From assembly GCF_018388425.1 (NCBI RefSeq), contig NZ_CP074406.1:124001-188000 (forward strand): a stretch of DNA of 64,000 nucleotides, in the 5' to 3' direction. A model generated the notes under the pieces. It did not search any database and was not told where the DNA came from. It saw only the letters and a program-made list of their open reading frames with translations. The stretch is from Nocardioides faecalis. GTDB lineage: Bacteria > Actinomycetota > Actinomycetes > Propionibacteriales > Nocardioidaceae. Below are positions 7,362 through 18,814 of this stretch, in pieces. The position numbers and the translations under genes were made by a program. How positions within the stretch are numbered: position 1 is the first letter of the stretch; each line of letters opens with the position of its first letter.

Positions 7362-8656
7362 GCGGGGGCACCGACGTGGACGGCGAGGCGGTCGAGGTGT
7401 TCCGGCGGGTGCAGGCGGAGCACGCCCGCTGCGTGTGGCTCGACCCCGGCGGTCCCGGCGCCGGGACCGGCACGCTCGCCTGGTGCGAGCCCGACGACGT
7501 CTCGCTGACCTACGACGCCACCTCCCGGGAGGTCACCCGGCACGCCGGCGGCACCGCGGTGGTGGTGGGTGACGACCCCTTCGCCGTACTGGCCTCCGAG
7601 CTGGCGGCGGGGCACCGCGAGGACCGCTGGTTCGGCTACCTCGGCTACGCCGCCCGCGCCGACCTGCCCGCCGCAACCGACCCGGACCTGCCCGACGCGG
7701 TCTGGATGCGCCCCAGCCGATTCGCCGACTTGGGAGTTTCCGTCCCCCGAGTCGGCACTTCCGGTGATCTCGGGGGACGGAAACTCACGACTCGGGGGAC
7801 GGAAACTCCCAACTCGCGGTATCGGGAGGCGTTCGCGGCGGTGCAGGAGCAGCTGCACGCGGGCAACTCCTACGAGGTCAACCTGACCTACCGGGAGCGG
7901 GTGCGCAGCCCGCTGGCACCGGCGGCGGCCTACCTGCGGCTGCGCGAGCTGAACCCGGCGCCGTACGGCGGCTTCCTGCAGCACGACGTGCCCGGGGCGC
8001 GGGCGTGGCTGCTCAGCTCCTCACCCGAGCAGTACGCCGCCGTCGACGCCGACCGGGTGCTGCAGGCGCGGCCGATCAAGGGCACCACCGCCCGCGGCGC
8101 CACCCCGGCCGCCGACGCCGCCGCGCGCGAGCACCTGGCCTACGACGCCAAGTACCGCGCCGAGAACCTGATGATCGTCGACCTGCTGCGCAACGACCTC
8201 TCCGCGGTGTGCGAGGTCGGCTCCGTGCAGGTGCCCGAGCTGATGGCGGTGGAGTCCTACCCGTCGGTGCACCAGCTGGTCTCCACCGTGCGCGGCCGGC
8301 TGCGGCCCGAGGTGGACACCGTGGCGGCGTTGCGGGCGCTGTTCCCGGCCGGGTCGATGACCGGGGCGCCCAAGCTGCGCACGATGCAGGTCATCGGCGC
8401 CGTCGAGGACACCCCGCGCGGGGTCTACAGCGGCGCGTTCGGCTGGATCGCCGCCGACGGCCGCGCAGACCTCGGCGTGGTCATCCGCAGCCTGGCCACC
8501 GCCGGCCCCGCCGCTGCCCTGGACCTCGAGAGCGACGGGGGCACCGAGTACGTCCTCGGCACCGGCGGCGGGATCACCGTGGCCAGCGACGTCGCCGCCG
8601 AGCACGCCGAGACCCGCTGGAAGGTCGAGCGGCTGCTGGCGGCGCTGACGCCGTAG
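7358..8656 (+). CDS. pabB: Aminodeoxychorismate synthase component I, with in-frame palindromic insertion
   Basis: A 432-residue chorismate-binding enzyme. The lysine-containing PIKGT motif (QARPIKGTTARG) separates PabB from TrpE, which has Ala there. Other family blocks are AGNSYEVNLTYRERV, AENLMIVDLLRNDL, ESYPSVHQLVSTVRG, PAGSMTGAPK and GVYSGAFGWI. With PabA it makes 4-amino-4-deoxychorismate from chorismate and glutamine. The GTG start overlaps the pabA stop (GTGA). Residues about 124-153, between the N-terminal domain and the chorismate-binding core, are encoded by an 89-bp palindromic element (7727-7815) that has no counterpart in ordinary PabB. The frame stays open through it and all later motifs are intact, so the enzyme is probably functional with a lengthened linker. 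Confidence 0.88.
   Translation: MSGGTDVDGEAVEVFRRVQAEHARCVWLDPGGPGAGTGTLAWCEPDDVSLTYDATSREVTRHAGGTAVVVGDDPFAVLASELAAGHREDRWFGYLGYAARADLPAATDPDLPDAVWMRPSRFADLGVSVPRVGTSGDLGGRKLTTRGTETPNSRYREAFAAVQEQLHAGNSYEVNLTYRERVRSPLAPAAAYLRLRELNPAPYGGFLQHDVPGARAWLLSSSPEQYAAVDADRVLQARPIKGTTARGATPAADAAAREHLAYDAKYRAENLMIVDLLRNDLSAVCEVGSVQVPELMAVESYPSVHQLVSTVRGRLRPEVDTVAALRALFPAGSMTGAPKLRTMQVIGAVEDTPRGVYSGAFGWIAADGRADLGVVIRSLATAGPAAALDLESDGGTEYVLGTGGGITVASDVAAEHAETRWKVERLLAALTP
7727..7815. repeat. Palindromic element inserted in frame within pabB
   Basis: The outer arms 7727-7752 and 7790-7815 are inverted copies of each other at 25 of 26 positions. The 18-bp core CTCGGGGGACGGAAACTC occurs at 7769-7786 and 7791-7808 as direct copies and inverted at 7734-7751. 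The DNA should form a long hairpin. It lies wholly inside pabB and is translated as a Gly/Thr/Arg-rich linker. It looks like a small mobile palindromic repeat that tolerates insertion in coding sequence. Confidence 0.85.
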
Positions 8657-8660
8657 CCGA

Positions 8661-9269
8661 TCAGCCCTGAGAGGAGGGGCTGGGTGACTTGCTGGGCGAC
8701 TCGCTGGGCTGGGTGGCGTCGTTGTCGGCCGCGTGCGCGGACAGCACGGTGAGCGTGGCCTCCACGGCGCGCACGATCCGCTTGGCGTCGTACGGCGCGG
8801 GGTCGGCGACGTCGACCTGCTGGATCAGGTCGCCGTTCTGCACGAACCCGGTGACGTAGAGCTGCTCCTTGGTCTGGTCGACCACGAGGCGGGCGTCGTC
8901 GGCGCGGGCGATCTTCGGCGTGCGCACGTCGGCGTCGTCGGGCTGGCCCATCTTGTCCCAGGCGGCCTCCAGGGTGCCGGGGAAGAGGACGTAGTTCGCG
9001 GTGAGCACGGCCTCACCGGAGTCGGCCTCGGGCACGAACCGGCACTCCGGCGAGGTGGGCGTGCCGGCCTGCTTGGTCGTGGTGGAGCCGAACTGCTTGG
9101 CCACGAAGTCGGTGTCGAGCGCGTCGCAGGGGTTCCACAGCGCGGGCGGCTCGGTGGGCAGGTCGGGCTTGGCGCCGACCTCCTCCCCGTCGCCGCAGCC
9201 GGCGGCGAGCAGGGCGAGGGCGGCCATCCCCGCCAGCGCGGTACGACGTCCCCGGGTCCGCTCAGCCAT
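8661..9269 (-). CDS. DUF3558-type lipoprotein
   Basis: A 202-residue exported lipoprotein. The N-terminus has basic residues ([10 protein letters not shown]), a hydrophobic core and the lipobox LAAGC at about residues 21-25. The mature part contains NPCDALDTDFVAKQFG and PECRFVPEADSG, resembling actinobacterial DUF3558 proteins of unknown function, with a Ser/Pro tail at the end. Its ATG overlaps the end of the upstream sensor kinase gene by 8 bp, so it is the third gene of the regulator-kinase-lipoprotein operon. That coupling suggests an envelope role sensed by, or feeding back on, the kinase; this is inference. Its 3' end lies 4 bp from the convergent pabB stop. Confidence 0.75.
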   Translation of the reverse strand: MAERTRGRRTALAGMAALALLAAGCGDGEEVGAKPDLPTEPPALWNPCDALDTDFVAKQFGSTTTKQAGTPTSPECRFVPEADSGEAVLTANYVLFPGTLEAAWDKMGQPDDADVRTPKIARADDARLVVDQTKEQLYVTGFVQNGDLIQQVDVADPAPYDAKRIVRAVEATLTVLSAHAADNDATQPSESPSKSPSPSSQG

Positions 9270-10719
9270 CGCGCCGCGCCCGTCCGGGGAGCCGCAGCAC
9301 CAGCCGGGCGCCGCCGCTGGCGTTCTCGGTCGCCTCGACCGAGCCGGAGTGCCGTTCGGCGACCTGACGCACGATCGCCAGCCCCAGCCCGGAGCCGGGC
9401 ATGGTGCGGGCGTCGGGGGTGCGCCAGAACCGGTCGAAGATGTTGGCCCGATAGGCCTCCGCGATCCCCGGTCCCTGGTCGTCGACGGTGAGCACACCGT
9501 CGCTGAGTCGTACGGTCACCTGGCCTCCTTCGGGGCTCCACTTGGCTGCGTTGTCCAGCAGGTTGGTCACGGCGCGCTCGAGCTCGGCGGCCTCGCCGAC
9601 GACCCACCAGGGGCGGGTGAAGACCTCGAACGTGAGGCCCGGCGCGCGGCGGCGGACCCGCTGTGTGGCGTGGTCGATCACCTCGACGAGGTCGACGGGC
9701 TCCACCTGCACCGGCATCGGCTCGTCGCGGGCGAGCGCGGTGAGGTCGCCGATGAGCGTGGTGAGCTCCTCGATCTGCGCCTGCACGTCGTCGAGCAGCT
9801 CGTCGCGGGCGCGGGGCGGCAGCCCGCCGAGCCCGTCGCCGCTGCGCGCGGTCATGGTCAGCAGGTCGAGGTTGGTGCGCAGCGCGGTCAGCGGGGTGCG
9901 CAGCTCGTGGCTGGCGTCGGCGACGAGCTGGCGTTGCCGGATGCGGCTGGCGTCGAGGGCGAGCAGCATGTGGTTGAAGGCGGTCGCCAGTCGCGCCACC
10001 TCGTCGTCGCCCTCCACGGGCAGCGGCGTGAGGTCCTCGGTGCGGGCGATGTCCTCGACCGAGGCGGTCAGCCGGCGCACCGGCCGCAGCCCGTTGCTGG
10101 CCACGGTCCACCCGCCCAGCCCGGCGGCGAGCACGCCGAAGAAGCCGAACGCCACCGTCACCCAGCCGAGCCGGGCCAGGGTGCGGTCCTGGGACTCCAG
10201 CGGCTGGCCGATCACCAGCGACAGGTCGGCCCACCGGGTGGGCACCGCCACGACCCGGTAGCGGTCGCCGGCACTGGTGATGGTGCGCACGCTCTGGTCG
10301 CGCTCGCCCTCGGCGACCTCGCGCTCGGGCTCGCCGATCTCCAGGGTGGGCCCACCGTCCAGGGGCCGCTGGTCGCCCTTGTAGCTGAGGAAGAGGATCC
10401 GGACGTCGCCCGCGCCGAGCGCCCACGAGGGGATGTTGTTGAGGTCGGCACGCAGCAGGCTGTCGGAGGCGGCCGCCTTGTGTGCGCGGTCCAACAGCTC
10501 GGCGTCGAGGGCGTCCTGCATCTGCACCCGGGCGGTCAGGTAGGCGCCGACGGCGACCAGTGCCACGGACATGCCGACGGCCATCGTGGTCAACCAGATC
10601 ACCCGGCTCGCCAGCGAACGGCGGTAGTGCCAGCGGCTGTCCGGCCCGGCGCTGTCCGCACCGGCACCCGCGCCGGCACCCGCTCCGGGCGCGACGGGAC
10701 CGGTGGGGTGGGTGCTCAC
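9262..10719 (-). CDS. Sensor histidine kinase, MprB-like
   Basis: A 485-residue membrane kinase. After a Gly/Ala-rich cytoplasmic N-terminus it has a first membrane segment (about 40-62), an extracytoplasmic region of about 105 residues, a second membrane segment (about 168-190, [18 protein letters not shown]), a HAMP linker, the H-box [16 protein letters not shown], the N-box [10 protein letters not shown] and the G-boxes DDQGPGIAE and GSGLGLAIV. The arrangement and the partner regulator match MprB of mycobacteria, which senses envelope stress. The GTG start at 10719 overlaps the regulator's stop by 4 bp (GTGA), showing translational coupling. The signal it senses is not evident from sequence. 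Confidence 0.85.
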   Translation of the reverse strand: MSTHPTGPVAPGAGAGAGAGADSAGPDSRWHYRRSLASRVIWLTTMAVGMSVALVAVGAYLTARVQMQDALDAELLDRAHKAAASDSLLRADLNNIPSWALGAGDVRILFLSYKGDQRPLDGGPTLEIGEPEREVAEGERDQSVRTITSAGDRYRVVAVPTRWADLSLVIGQPLESQDRTLARLGWVTVAFGFFGVLAAGLGGWTVASNGLRPVRRLTASVEDIARTEDLTPLPVEGDDEVARLATAFNHMLLALDASRIRQRQLVADASHELRTPLTALRTNLDLLTMTARSGDGLGGLPPRARDELLDDVQAQIEELTTLIGDLTALARDEPMPVQVEPVDLVEVIDHATQRVRRRAPGLTFEVFTRPWWVVGEAAELERAVTNLLDNAAKWSPEGGQVTVRLSDGVLTVDDQGPGIAEAYRANIFDRFWRTPDARTMPGSGLGLAIVRQVAERHSGSVEATENASGGARLVLRLPGRARRDG

Positions 10720-11429
10720 GTCTCGGTTGCGCGCAGCACGTAGCCGATCCCGCGCACCGTGTGGATCAGCCGTGGCTCGCCGTCGGCCTCGGTCTTGCGC
10801 CGCAGGTAGCCGACGTAGACCTCGAGCGAGTTCGCGGTGGTGGGGAAGTCGTAGCCCCACACCTCCTCGAGGATGAAGGTGCGGTCCAGCACGCGGCGCG
10901 GACGGCGCAGGAACATCTCCAGCAGGGTGAACTCGGTGCGGGTCAGCTCGATGTGCCGCTCGCCGCGCCACACCTCGCGGGTGGTGACGTTCATCGTGAG
11001 GTCGGCGAAGGAGAGGACCTCCTCCTCCTCCGAGTCGTCCTGCGGGGTGGCCCGGCGCAGCAGCGCGCGCAGCCGCGCCAGCAGCTCCTCCAGGGCGAAC
11101 GGCTTGGTCAGGTAGTCGTCGGCACCGGCGTCGAGGCCCTCGACCCGGTCGCCCACGGCGTCGCGGGCGGTCAGCACGATGACGGGTACGTCGTTGCCCG
11201 CCGCCCGCAGTGCGCGGGTCGCCTCCAGCCCGTCGAGCTTGGGCATCATCACGTCCATCACCACGACGTCCGGGGCGAGCGCGGCGATGCTGGTGAGCGC
11301 CTCGGCGCCGTCGCCGGCGAGGAGGACGTCGTAGCCGTTGAACTCCAGCGACCGGCGCAGCGACTCCCGCACGGCCCGGTCGTCGTCGACGACGAGCACG
11401 CGGGGAGCAGGCGTGGGCCGGGACGTCAC
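10716..11429 (-). CDS. Response regulator, MprA-like (OmpR/PhoB family)
   Basis: A 237-residue regulator with a receiver domain (residues about 10-122) and a C-terminal winged helix (about 140-235). Visible key residues are the acidic triad in [10 protein letters not shown], the phosphoacceptor Asp in [13 protein letters not shown] and the conserved Lys in [11 protein letters not shown]. The output domain ends with the typical [14 protein letters not shown] and [14 protein letters not shown]. The GTG at 11429 is preferred because the receiver domain begins about 10 residues later. It is the first gene of an operon with the kinase and DUF3558 lipoprotein. It very closely resembles the MprA/MtrA group of actinobacterial envelope-stress regulators. 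Confidence 0.87.
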   Translation of the reverse strand: MTSRPTPAPRVLVVDDDRAVRESLRRSLEFNGYDVLLAGDGAEALTSIAALAPDVVVMDVMMPKLDGLEATRALRAAGNDVPVIVLTARDAVGDRVEGLDAGADDYLTKPFALEELLARLRALLRRATPQDDSEEEEVLSFADLTMNVTTREVWRGERHIELTRTEFTLLEMFLRRPRRVLDRTFILEEVWGYDFPTTANSLEVYVGYLRRKTEADGEPRLIHTVRGIGYVLRATET

Positions 11430-11512
11430 CGGTCCATGATGGCCGATGGCCCTGAGCGCGCGCTGAGAGGTGCGCAAACCGGTCCGGGTCCGGTCAGGAT
11501 CGGGCGGAGCGC

Positions 11513-12394
11513 TCAGAGGTAGCGCTGGGCGACCTGGGCGGCGCGGGCGCCGTACTGGCCGCCGAACAGGCAGGCGTGCACCAGCAGCGGGAAGAGCTGG
11601 TGGAAGCCGAGCCGGTCCTCCCAGCCGGGGACGAGCGGGGCGACCTCGGTGTAGGCGGCCATCACCTGGGTGAGCTGGGGCAGCCCGAAGAGGGCCAGCA
11701 TCGCGAGGTCGACCTCGCGGTGCCCGCCGTACGACGCCGGGTCGATCACCACCACGCCGTCCTCGCGGGTCCACAGCACGTTGCCGTTCCACAGGTCGCC
11801 GTGCAGCAGCGCGGGCGGCTCGGCGGGGACGACCTGGGCACCACGGGCGGCGGCGGTCTCGACCGCGGCGACCTGGGCGGGCGTCATGATCGCCTTGTCC
11901 CGCAGCACCTTGAGGTAGGGGGCGATGCGGCGCTCGGCGTAGAACTCCGGCCAGGTCGGCAGCGGCCGGTTGAGCATCGGCAGGCGCCCGATGTAGCCGT
12001 CCTGCTCGGCCCCGAACTGCGCGCCACCGAGCTGCTCGACACCGGACTGGTGGGTGCGGGCCAGTGCCCGACCGAAGGAGGCGGCCGCCTCCGCGCTGGG
12101 GCGTCCGGTCTCGACCCAGTCCAGGATGAGGCAGTCGTCGGCGACCGCGAGCACCTCGGGGGTGGCCAGGCCGCCCGCGGGAGTGGTCGCCGCGAGCCGG
12201 CGCAGGCCGGCGGCCTCGGTGGCGAAGAAGGCCGGCGGTGCGTTGCTCAGCGTCTTGAGCAGCGCGGACCGGCCCGACGACAGCCGCAGCTTGACGGCGG
12301 TGGCGATGTCACCGCCGGCCACCGGTGAGGTGGCCACGACGGTGGTGCCGAGCAGCTGTTCGGCTCGGCTGGCGACGACGGACTGCCGGGCCAT
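11513..12394 (-). CDS. Fructosamine kinase family protein
   Basis: A 293-residue kinase of the aminoglycoside phosphotransferase/choline kinase fold. The catalytic loop is [13 protein letters not shown] and the metal-binding motif is [19 protein letters not shown], both diagnostic for the fructosamine/ketosamine-3-kinase family. These enzymes phosphorylate glycated amines, which then break down to release the free amine, so the likely role is protein deglycation in the cytoplasm. Length is normal for the bacterial family. The gene ends 83 bp before the MprA-type regulator start on the same strand, and its own start lies 20 bp after the stop of the Holin-X gene, so the two may share a transcript. 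Confidence 0.82.
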   Translation of the reverse strand: MARQSVVASRAEQLLGTTVVATSPVAGGDIATAVKLRLSSGRSALLKTLSNAPPAFFATEAAGLRRLAATTPAGGLATPEVLAVADDCLILDWVETGRPSAEAAASFGRALARTHQSGVEQLGGAQFGAEQDGYIGRLPMLNRPLPTWPEFYAERRIAPYLKVLRDKAIMTPAQVAAVETAAARGAQVVPAEPPALLHGDLWNGNVLWTREDGVVVIDPASYGGHREVDLAMLALFGLPQLTQVMAAYTEVAPLVPGWEDRLGFHQLFPLLVHACLFGGQYGARAAQVAQRYL

Positions 12395-12414
12395 CGCGCT
12401 CCTGTCGTGGTGGC

Positions 12415-12816
12415 TCAGGCCTTGCCGCGCAGCGCCCGCGGGATCTCGCGACCCTGCTCGATGGCGCGTTCGGGGGCCTTGACCTTCTTGAACCGGCGGA
12501 TGCCGAGCAGCACCAGCAGCACGGCGAGCAGCACGTAGAAGCCGGTGACGATGAGGAACGCCCAGTGCAGGGCGAGGCCGTCGCCGTTCCAGTGGATCAG
12601 GTAGGCCGCTGCGATGGAGAACATGATCACCGCCAGCAGCAGCAGGAACACGGCCGCGGCGATGAAGACCGTGCCGATCCCGCCGGCGGTCACGCTGACC
12701 TTCAGCTCCGACTTCGCCAGCTGGATCTCCTTGCGCATCACCGTCGAGAAGTCGGCCTGCGCGTCCTTGATCAGCTGCCCGATGGTGGGCTCGTCGCGGG
12801 GCTTGTCGATCGCCAT
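12415..12816 (-). CDS. Phage holin family protein (actinobacterial Holin-X type)
   Basis: A 133-residue membrane protein. An amphipathic N-terminal helix (PTIGQLIKDAQADFSTVMRKEIQLAKSEL) is followed by two hydrophobic segments at about 46-72 and 83-105 and a basic C-terminal tail. The pattern and the QL..EIQLAK.E.K motif match the actinobacterial Holin-X family, which despite its name is a chromosomal protein with no proven holin activity. It precedes the fructosamine kinase gene by 20 bp and is divergent from nhaA. Its function is unknown. Confidence 0.75.
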   Translation of the reverse strand: MAIDKPRDEPTIGQLIKDAQADFSTVMRKEIQLAKSELKVSVTAGGIGTVFIAAAVFLLLLAVIMFSIAAAYLIHWNGDGLALHWAFLIVTGFYVLLAVLLVLLGIRRFKKVKAPERAIEQGREIPRALRGKA

Positions 12817-12923
12817 GACCCTGACCCTACCGACACCGCTAAGGTGGAGGGCAGGTGAGCCGGGAAGTCTGGTCGGCGATCGATGAACCGACCCCTTCGC
12901 CCCGCCTGCCCCGAGGAGCCCGT

Positions 12924-14345
12924 GTGCCCGACCAGCCCACCGAGCCGCAAGCCCAGCCGACGACCGAGCCGTCCGTCGACGAGCTGTGGAGCCGAGGCCC
13001 CGTGTGGACCCAGGGCGGCAGCCCGGTGGCCCGCTACGTGGCCCGCCCGCTGCGCGAGTTCCTGCACGTGGAGTCCGCCGGCTCGGTGCTGCTGCTGTTC
13101 GCCACCCTGGCCGCCCTGGCCTGGGTGAACCTTCCGTTCGGCGGCTGGGCCGAGGCGTACGACGCCTTCTGGCACACCCCGATCGGGCTGGACGTCGGCG
13201 GCTGGCGGATCGAGGAAACCCTGCAGCACTGGGTCAACGACGGCCTGATGACGCTCTTCTTCTTCGTCGTCGGTCTGGAGATCAAGTACGAGCTGGTGCA
13301 CGGCGACCTGCGCGACCCGCGCACCGCCGCGCTGCCCATCGTGGCCGCGTTCGGCGGCATGGTGGTGCCGGCGCTGCTCTACGTGACGATCGCCGGCGGC
13401 CCGGAGACCGGGCAGGGCTGGGGCATCCCGATGGCCACCGACATCGCGTTCGCGGTGGGGGTGCTCGGCGTGCTCGGGCGGCGGGTGCCGTCCGCGGCAC
13501 GGCTGTTCCTGCTGACCCTGGCGATCGTCGACGACATCGGTGCGATCGTGGTGATCGCGGTCTTCTACACCGCCGATCTCTCGCTGGGCTGGCTGGCGCT
13601 GGCGCTCGGCCTGCTCGCGGTGATGGCGCTGCTCAAGGCGCTGCGGGTGTGGTCGGTGCAGATCTACGTGGTGCTCGGTGTGGTGCTCTGGTTCGCGCTG
13701 CTCTCCTCCGGGGTGCACGCGACGCTGGCCGGTGTCGCGGTCGGCCTGCTCACCCCCGCCACGGCGCTGCTCAAGGCGCCGGTGGCCACCGCCTTCGCCG
13801 CGGAGGCGCTGCAGGACAAGGAGCTGGACGCCGAGGAGCTGAGCCGGCTGCGGTTCCTGGTCACCGAGTCCGTGCCGGTCGCGGAGCGGCTGCAGTCGAT
13901 GCTGCACCCGGTGTCGGCGTACGTCGTGCTGCCGATCTTCGCGCTGGCCAATGCCGGCGTGGTGCTCACCGGCGGCGTGCTGGGCGACGCGGTGACCTCG
14001 TCGGTGGCGCTGGGCATCGGGCTGGGCCTGGTCGTCGGCAAGCCGCTGGGCATCGTTCTGGCCTGCTTCCTCGCCGTCCGCTTCGGCCTGGCCCGGCTGC
14101 CCGAGCACACCAGCTGGGCGCAGGTGGTGGGCGTCGGTGCGATCGCCGGCGTCGGGTTCACGGTGTCGCTGTTCATCGCCGGGCTGTCCTTCCCGGGCGA
14201 CGAGACGCTGACGGCCAACGCCAAGGTCGGCATCCTGCTCGCCTCGATGGTGGCCGCGGTCGTCGGCGTGGTGCTGCTGCTGGTGGCAGGTCGGGATCGG
14301 GTCAGCCCAGCAGCTGAGCCGACGCCAGCACCTTCTCGACACTGA
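12924..14345 (+). CDS. nhaA: Na+/H+ antiporter NhaA
   Basis: A 473-residue inner-membrane antiporter with about 12 hydrophobic segments. The central LTLAIVDDIGAIVVIA holds the paired Asp residues that bind Na+ in E. coli NhaA, and GLEIKYELVHGDLRDPR, MATDIAFAVGVLG and LANAGVVL are further family blocks. It exports Na+ or Li+ in exchange for protons and so supports pH and salt tolerance. The start is uncertain: the GTG at 12924 has GAGGAG 5 bases upstream and gives a usual N-terminus, while a GTG at 12855 also has a GGAGG and would add 23 residues of low similarity. The last 44 bases overlap the convergent flavin-fold gene. Confidence 0.88.
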   Translation: MPDQPTEPQAQPTTEPSVDELWSRGPVWTQGGSPVARYVARPLREFLHVESAGSVLLLFATLAALAWVNLPFGGWAEAYDAFWHTPIGLDVGGWRIEETLQHWVNDGLMTLFFFVVGLEIKYELVHGDLRDPRTAALPIVAAFGGMVVPALLYVTIAGGPETGQGWGIPMATDIAFAVGVLGVLGRRVPSAARLFLLTLAIVDDIGAIVVIAVFYTADLSLGWLALALGLLAVMALLKALRVWSVQIYVVLGVVLWFALLSSGVHATLAGVAVGLLTPATALLKAPVATAFAAEALQDKELDAEELSRLRFLVTESVPVAERLQSMLHPVSAYVVLPIFALANAGVVLTGGVLGDAVTSSVALGIGLGLVVGKPLGIVLACFLAVRFGLARLPEHTSWAQVVGVGAIAGVGFTVSLFIAGLSFPGDETLTANAKVGILLASMVAAVVGVVLLLVAGRDRVSPAAEPTPAPSRH

Positions 14346-14715
14346 TCCGCACCGCCACCCGGGCCTCGCTGGGGCCGGGTGGGCGGTAGCGGGCGGCGTA
14401 GCGCTCGCAGGCCCGCGCGATCGACGCCTCGTCGGTGCGCACCTCGCCGGTGCCGGTCAGGGTCGACCAGCGGCCGCCGTCGACCTGGGTGACCGCGAGC
14501 CGCGGGTCGCGGCGCAGGTTGGCGACCTTCTGCGACCCGCCGCGGGTGATGATCCACGCGCACCCCTGCTCGGGGTCCAGCGACACCCCCACCGGGACGG
14601 CGTGCGGGGCGCCGTCCCGGTCGAGGGTGCTGAGGACGCACAGGTGGTACTCGGCCCACATCGCGGCGAGGGCGTCCGGCAGGGTGGTGAGGTCGGCGGA
14701 GTGCCAGGAAGGCAC
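14302..14715 (-). CDS. Pyridoxamine 5'-phosphate oxidase-like flavin/F420-binding protein
   Basis: A 137-residue split-barrel protein. The N-terminal half reads HLCVLSTLDRDGAPHAVPVGVSLD, then WIITRGGSQKVANLRRDPRLAVTQVD, the layout of small actinobacterial PNPOx-like proteins of the F420-dependent (TIGR03618-like) type. These reduce or bind varied substrates using F420, FMN or heme; none can be assigned here. The GTG start at 14715 lies 1 bp after the acs stop, so it is probably co-transcribed with the acetate genes. Its 3' end overlaps nhaA by 44 bp on the other strand, a convergent arrangement that could allow mutual transcriptional interference. Confidence 0.75.
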   Translation of the reverse strand: MPSWHSADLTTLPDALAAMWAEYHLCVLSTLDRDGAPHAVPVGVSLDPEQGCAWIITRGGSQKVANLRRDPRLAVTQVDGGRWSTLTGTGEVRTDEASIARACERYAARYRPPGPSEARVAVRISVEKVLASAQLLG

Positions 14716-14716
14716 C

Positions 14717-16699
<1,983 letters not shown>

Positions 16700-16751
16700 G
16701 CTCGTTGTCTCCTGATCGACTCGGGGTGCGCTCGGGGTGCTTCGGGTCACA

Positions 16752-18383
16752 TTAGTGCTGGACGGCCTGCTCGGCTCCGGCACCCGTGAGGGCCCGGACC
16801 TCCAGCTCGGTGAACCTCTCCTCTGCCTCCGGCTCCTTCGACGTCACGGTCCCGAGCCAGCCGAAGAAGAAGCCCAGCGGGATCGAGATGAGACCGGGGT
16901 TCTCCAGCGGGAACCAGGAGAAGTCGATGTCGGCCGGCAGCAGCGAAAGGCTCTTGCCGTTGTCGTCGACGCCCTTGCCGGAGACGACGGGGGAGAAGAT
17001 CACCAGGCCGATGCAGGAGATCAGGCCGCCGTAGATGCTCCACGTCGCACCGCGGGTGTTGAACCGGCGCCAGAACATGTTGTAGACGATCGCCGGCAGG
17101 TTGGCGGACGCCGCGACCGCGAAGGCCAGGGCGACCAGGAACGCGATGTTGAGGTTGCGGGCCGGGATGGCCAGCAGGATCGCGATGATGCCCAGGCCGG
17201 CCGCGGCGTAGCGGGTCACCCGGATCTCCTCGGCCTCGGTGGCCTTGCCCTTGCGGATCACCGAGTTGTAGATGTCGTGCGCCACCGACGTCGAGGACGT
17301 CAGCGTCAGCCCGGCGACCACGGCGAGGATGGTCGCGAACGCGACCGCCGAGATCAGCGCCAGCAGGATCGCGCCGCCGGTGGAGCCGGCACCACCGCCG
17401 ACCGCCTCGGCCAGCAGCGGCGAGGCCAGGTTGCCGCCGCTGGCGGCGACCTCGCTGTCCGGGCCGGTGTTCAGCAGCGCCGCGGCACCGAAGCCGAGGA
17501 CCAGGGTGAACAGGTAGAAGACGCCGATCAGGCCGATCGCCCACAGCACCGACTTCCGGGCATCACGCGAGGTGGGCACCGTGTAGAAGCGGACCAGGAT
17601 GTGCGGCAGGCCGGCGGTGCCCAGCACCAGCGCGATGCCGAGGCTGAGGAAGTCGATCTTGCTGGTGGCGTCGATGCCGTACTTCAGGCCGGGCTCCAAG
17701 AAGCCCTCCTTGCCCGAGGTGGACGCCGCGGCACCGAGCAGCTCGGAGAGGTTGAAGTCGAACTTCGCCAGCACCAGCACCACGATGAGCGCGGAGCCGA
17801 GCATGAGCAGCACGGCCTTGACGATCTGCACCCAGGTGGTGCCCTTCATGCCACCGACGGTGACGTAGAGGATCATCAGCGCACCGACGGCGGCGATGAC
17901 CGCCGAGATCGCCAGGGTGTTCTCCTTGTCGACGTCCAGCAGCAGGGCCACCAGGCTGCCCGCGCCGACCATCTGCGCCAGCAGGTAGAAGATCGAGACG
18001 ACCACGGTCGAGGTGGCCGCGGCGGTGCGCACCTCGCGCTGCCGCATCCGGTAGGCGAGCTGGTCGGCCATGGTGAACCGACCGGAGTTGCGCAGCATCT
18101 CGGCGACGAGGAGCAGCGCGACCAGCCAGGCGACCAGGAAGCCGATCGAGTACAGGAAGCCGTCGTACCCGGACAGCGCGATGGCCCCGGAGATGCCGAG
18201 GAACGAGGCGGCCGACATGTAGTCGCCGCCGATGGCCAGGCCGTTCTGGAAGCCGGAGAACGAGCGGCCGCCGGCGTAGAAGTCGTTGGTCCCGCTCGTG
18301 TTGCGGCTGGCGCGGATGGTGACGAACAGCGTCAGCGCGACGACGGCGAGGAAGAGGGCGGCGGTGAGCACCTGGTCGTTCAT
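16752..18383 (-). CDS. actP: Cation/acetate symporter
   Basis: A 543-residue sodium:solute symporter with about 13 membrane segments. Family features include [31 protein letters not shown] near the N-terminus, [58 protein letters not shown] and [11 protein letters not shown]. These match ActP (YjcG), which imports acetate and other short monocarboxylates. Its ATG overlaps the stop of the DUF485 gene by 1 base (TGATG), the same order as yjcH-actP in enterobacteria. It sits upstream of acs, forming an acetate-scavenging operon. Confidence 0.92.
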   Translation of the reverse strand: MNDQVLTAALFLAVVALTLFVTIRASRNTSGTNDFYAGGRSFSGFQNGLAIGGDYMSAASFLGISGAIALSGYDGFLYSIGFLVAWLVALLLVAEMLRNSGRFTMADQLAYRMRQREVRTAAATSTVVVSIFYLLAQMVGAGSLVALLLDVDKENTLAISAVIAAVGALMILYVTVGGMKGTTWVQIVKAVLLMLGSALIVVLVLAKFDFNLSELLGAAASTSGKEGFLEPGLKYGIDATSKIDFLSLGIALVLGTAGLPHILVRFYTVPTSRDARKSVLWAIGLIGVFYLFTLVLGFGAAALLNTGPDSEVAASGGNLASPLLAEAVGGGAGSTGGAILLALISAVAFATILAVVAGLTLTSSTSVAHDIYNSVIRKGKATEAEEIRVTRYAAAGLGIIAILLAIPARNLNIAFLVALAFAVAASANLPAIVYNMFWRRFNTRGATWSIYGGLISCIGLVIFSPVVSGKGVDDNGKSLSLLPADIDFSWFPLENPGLISIPLGFFFGWLGTVTSKEPEAEERFTELEVRALTGAGAEQAVQH

Positions 18384-18814
18384 CAGTGGTCCTTCCGTCC
18401 GGTGGACGACTTGCCGGCGAGCGCGATGAAGCGCTCGTCGAGCTGGCGGGCGAGCGGGTCGAGCCGGCTGGTCGAGTAGCGGCTGTAGACCCAGGCCAGG
18501 GCGAACGTGGTCACGAACTGCAGCAGGCCGAAGATCAGCGCGACGTTGAGGTTGCCGACGACCTTGGTGCCCATGAAGTCGCCGGCCCAGTTCGACATGA
18601 CGACGTAGAGCAGGTACCAGACGAGGAACGCGACGGTGGCGGGGATGATGAAGGTGCGCTGGCGCCGGCGGAGCTCGGCGAACTCCGGGGAGGCGTGCAG
18701 CTCGTCGTAGACGGGGTCGTGGCGTGCGGCCACGGTGGGGGCGTGGCCCTCGTCGGGGACCTCGCCGGGGACGCGGTCCTCGGCGGGCGGTGTGCTCGGG
18801 ACGTCGGCTGACAC
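18383..18814 (-). CDS. DUF485 membrane protein (YjcH-like)
   Basis: A 143-residue protein with a Pro/Ala-rich N-terminus, the sequence SPEFAELRRRQRTFIIPATVAFLVWYLLYVVMS and two hydrophobic segments (about 65-85 and 103-125), typical of DUF485. These proteins accompany ActP symporters in most bacteria and probably assist or modulate them; the mechanism is not known. The GTG at 18814 has a good AGGAGG upstream and is preferred over the ATG at 18871. It is the first gene of the DUF485-actP-acs-PNPOx operon. Confidence 0.85.
   Translation of the reverse strand: MSADVPSTPPAEDRVPGEVPDEGHAPTVAARHDPVYDELHASPEFAELRRRQRTFIIPATVAFLVWYLLYVVMSNWAGDFMGTKVVGNLNVALIFGLLQFVTTFALAWVYSRYSTSRLDPLARQLDERFIALAGKSSTGRKDH

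Noticed and set aside
12415..12816. Prophage remnant suggested by a holin-type protein
   Set aside because: Actinobacterial Holin-X proteins are ordinary chromosomal genes, and no other phage gene lies nearby.
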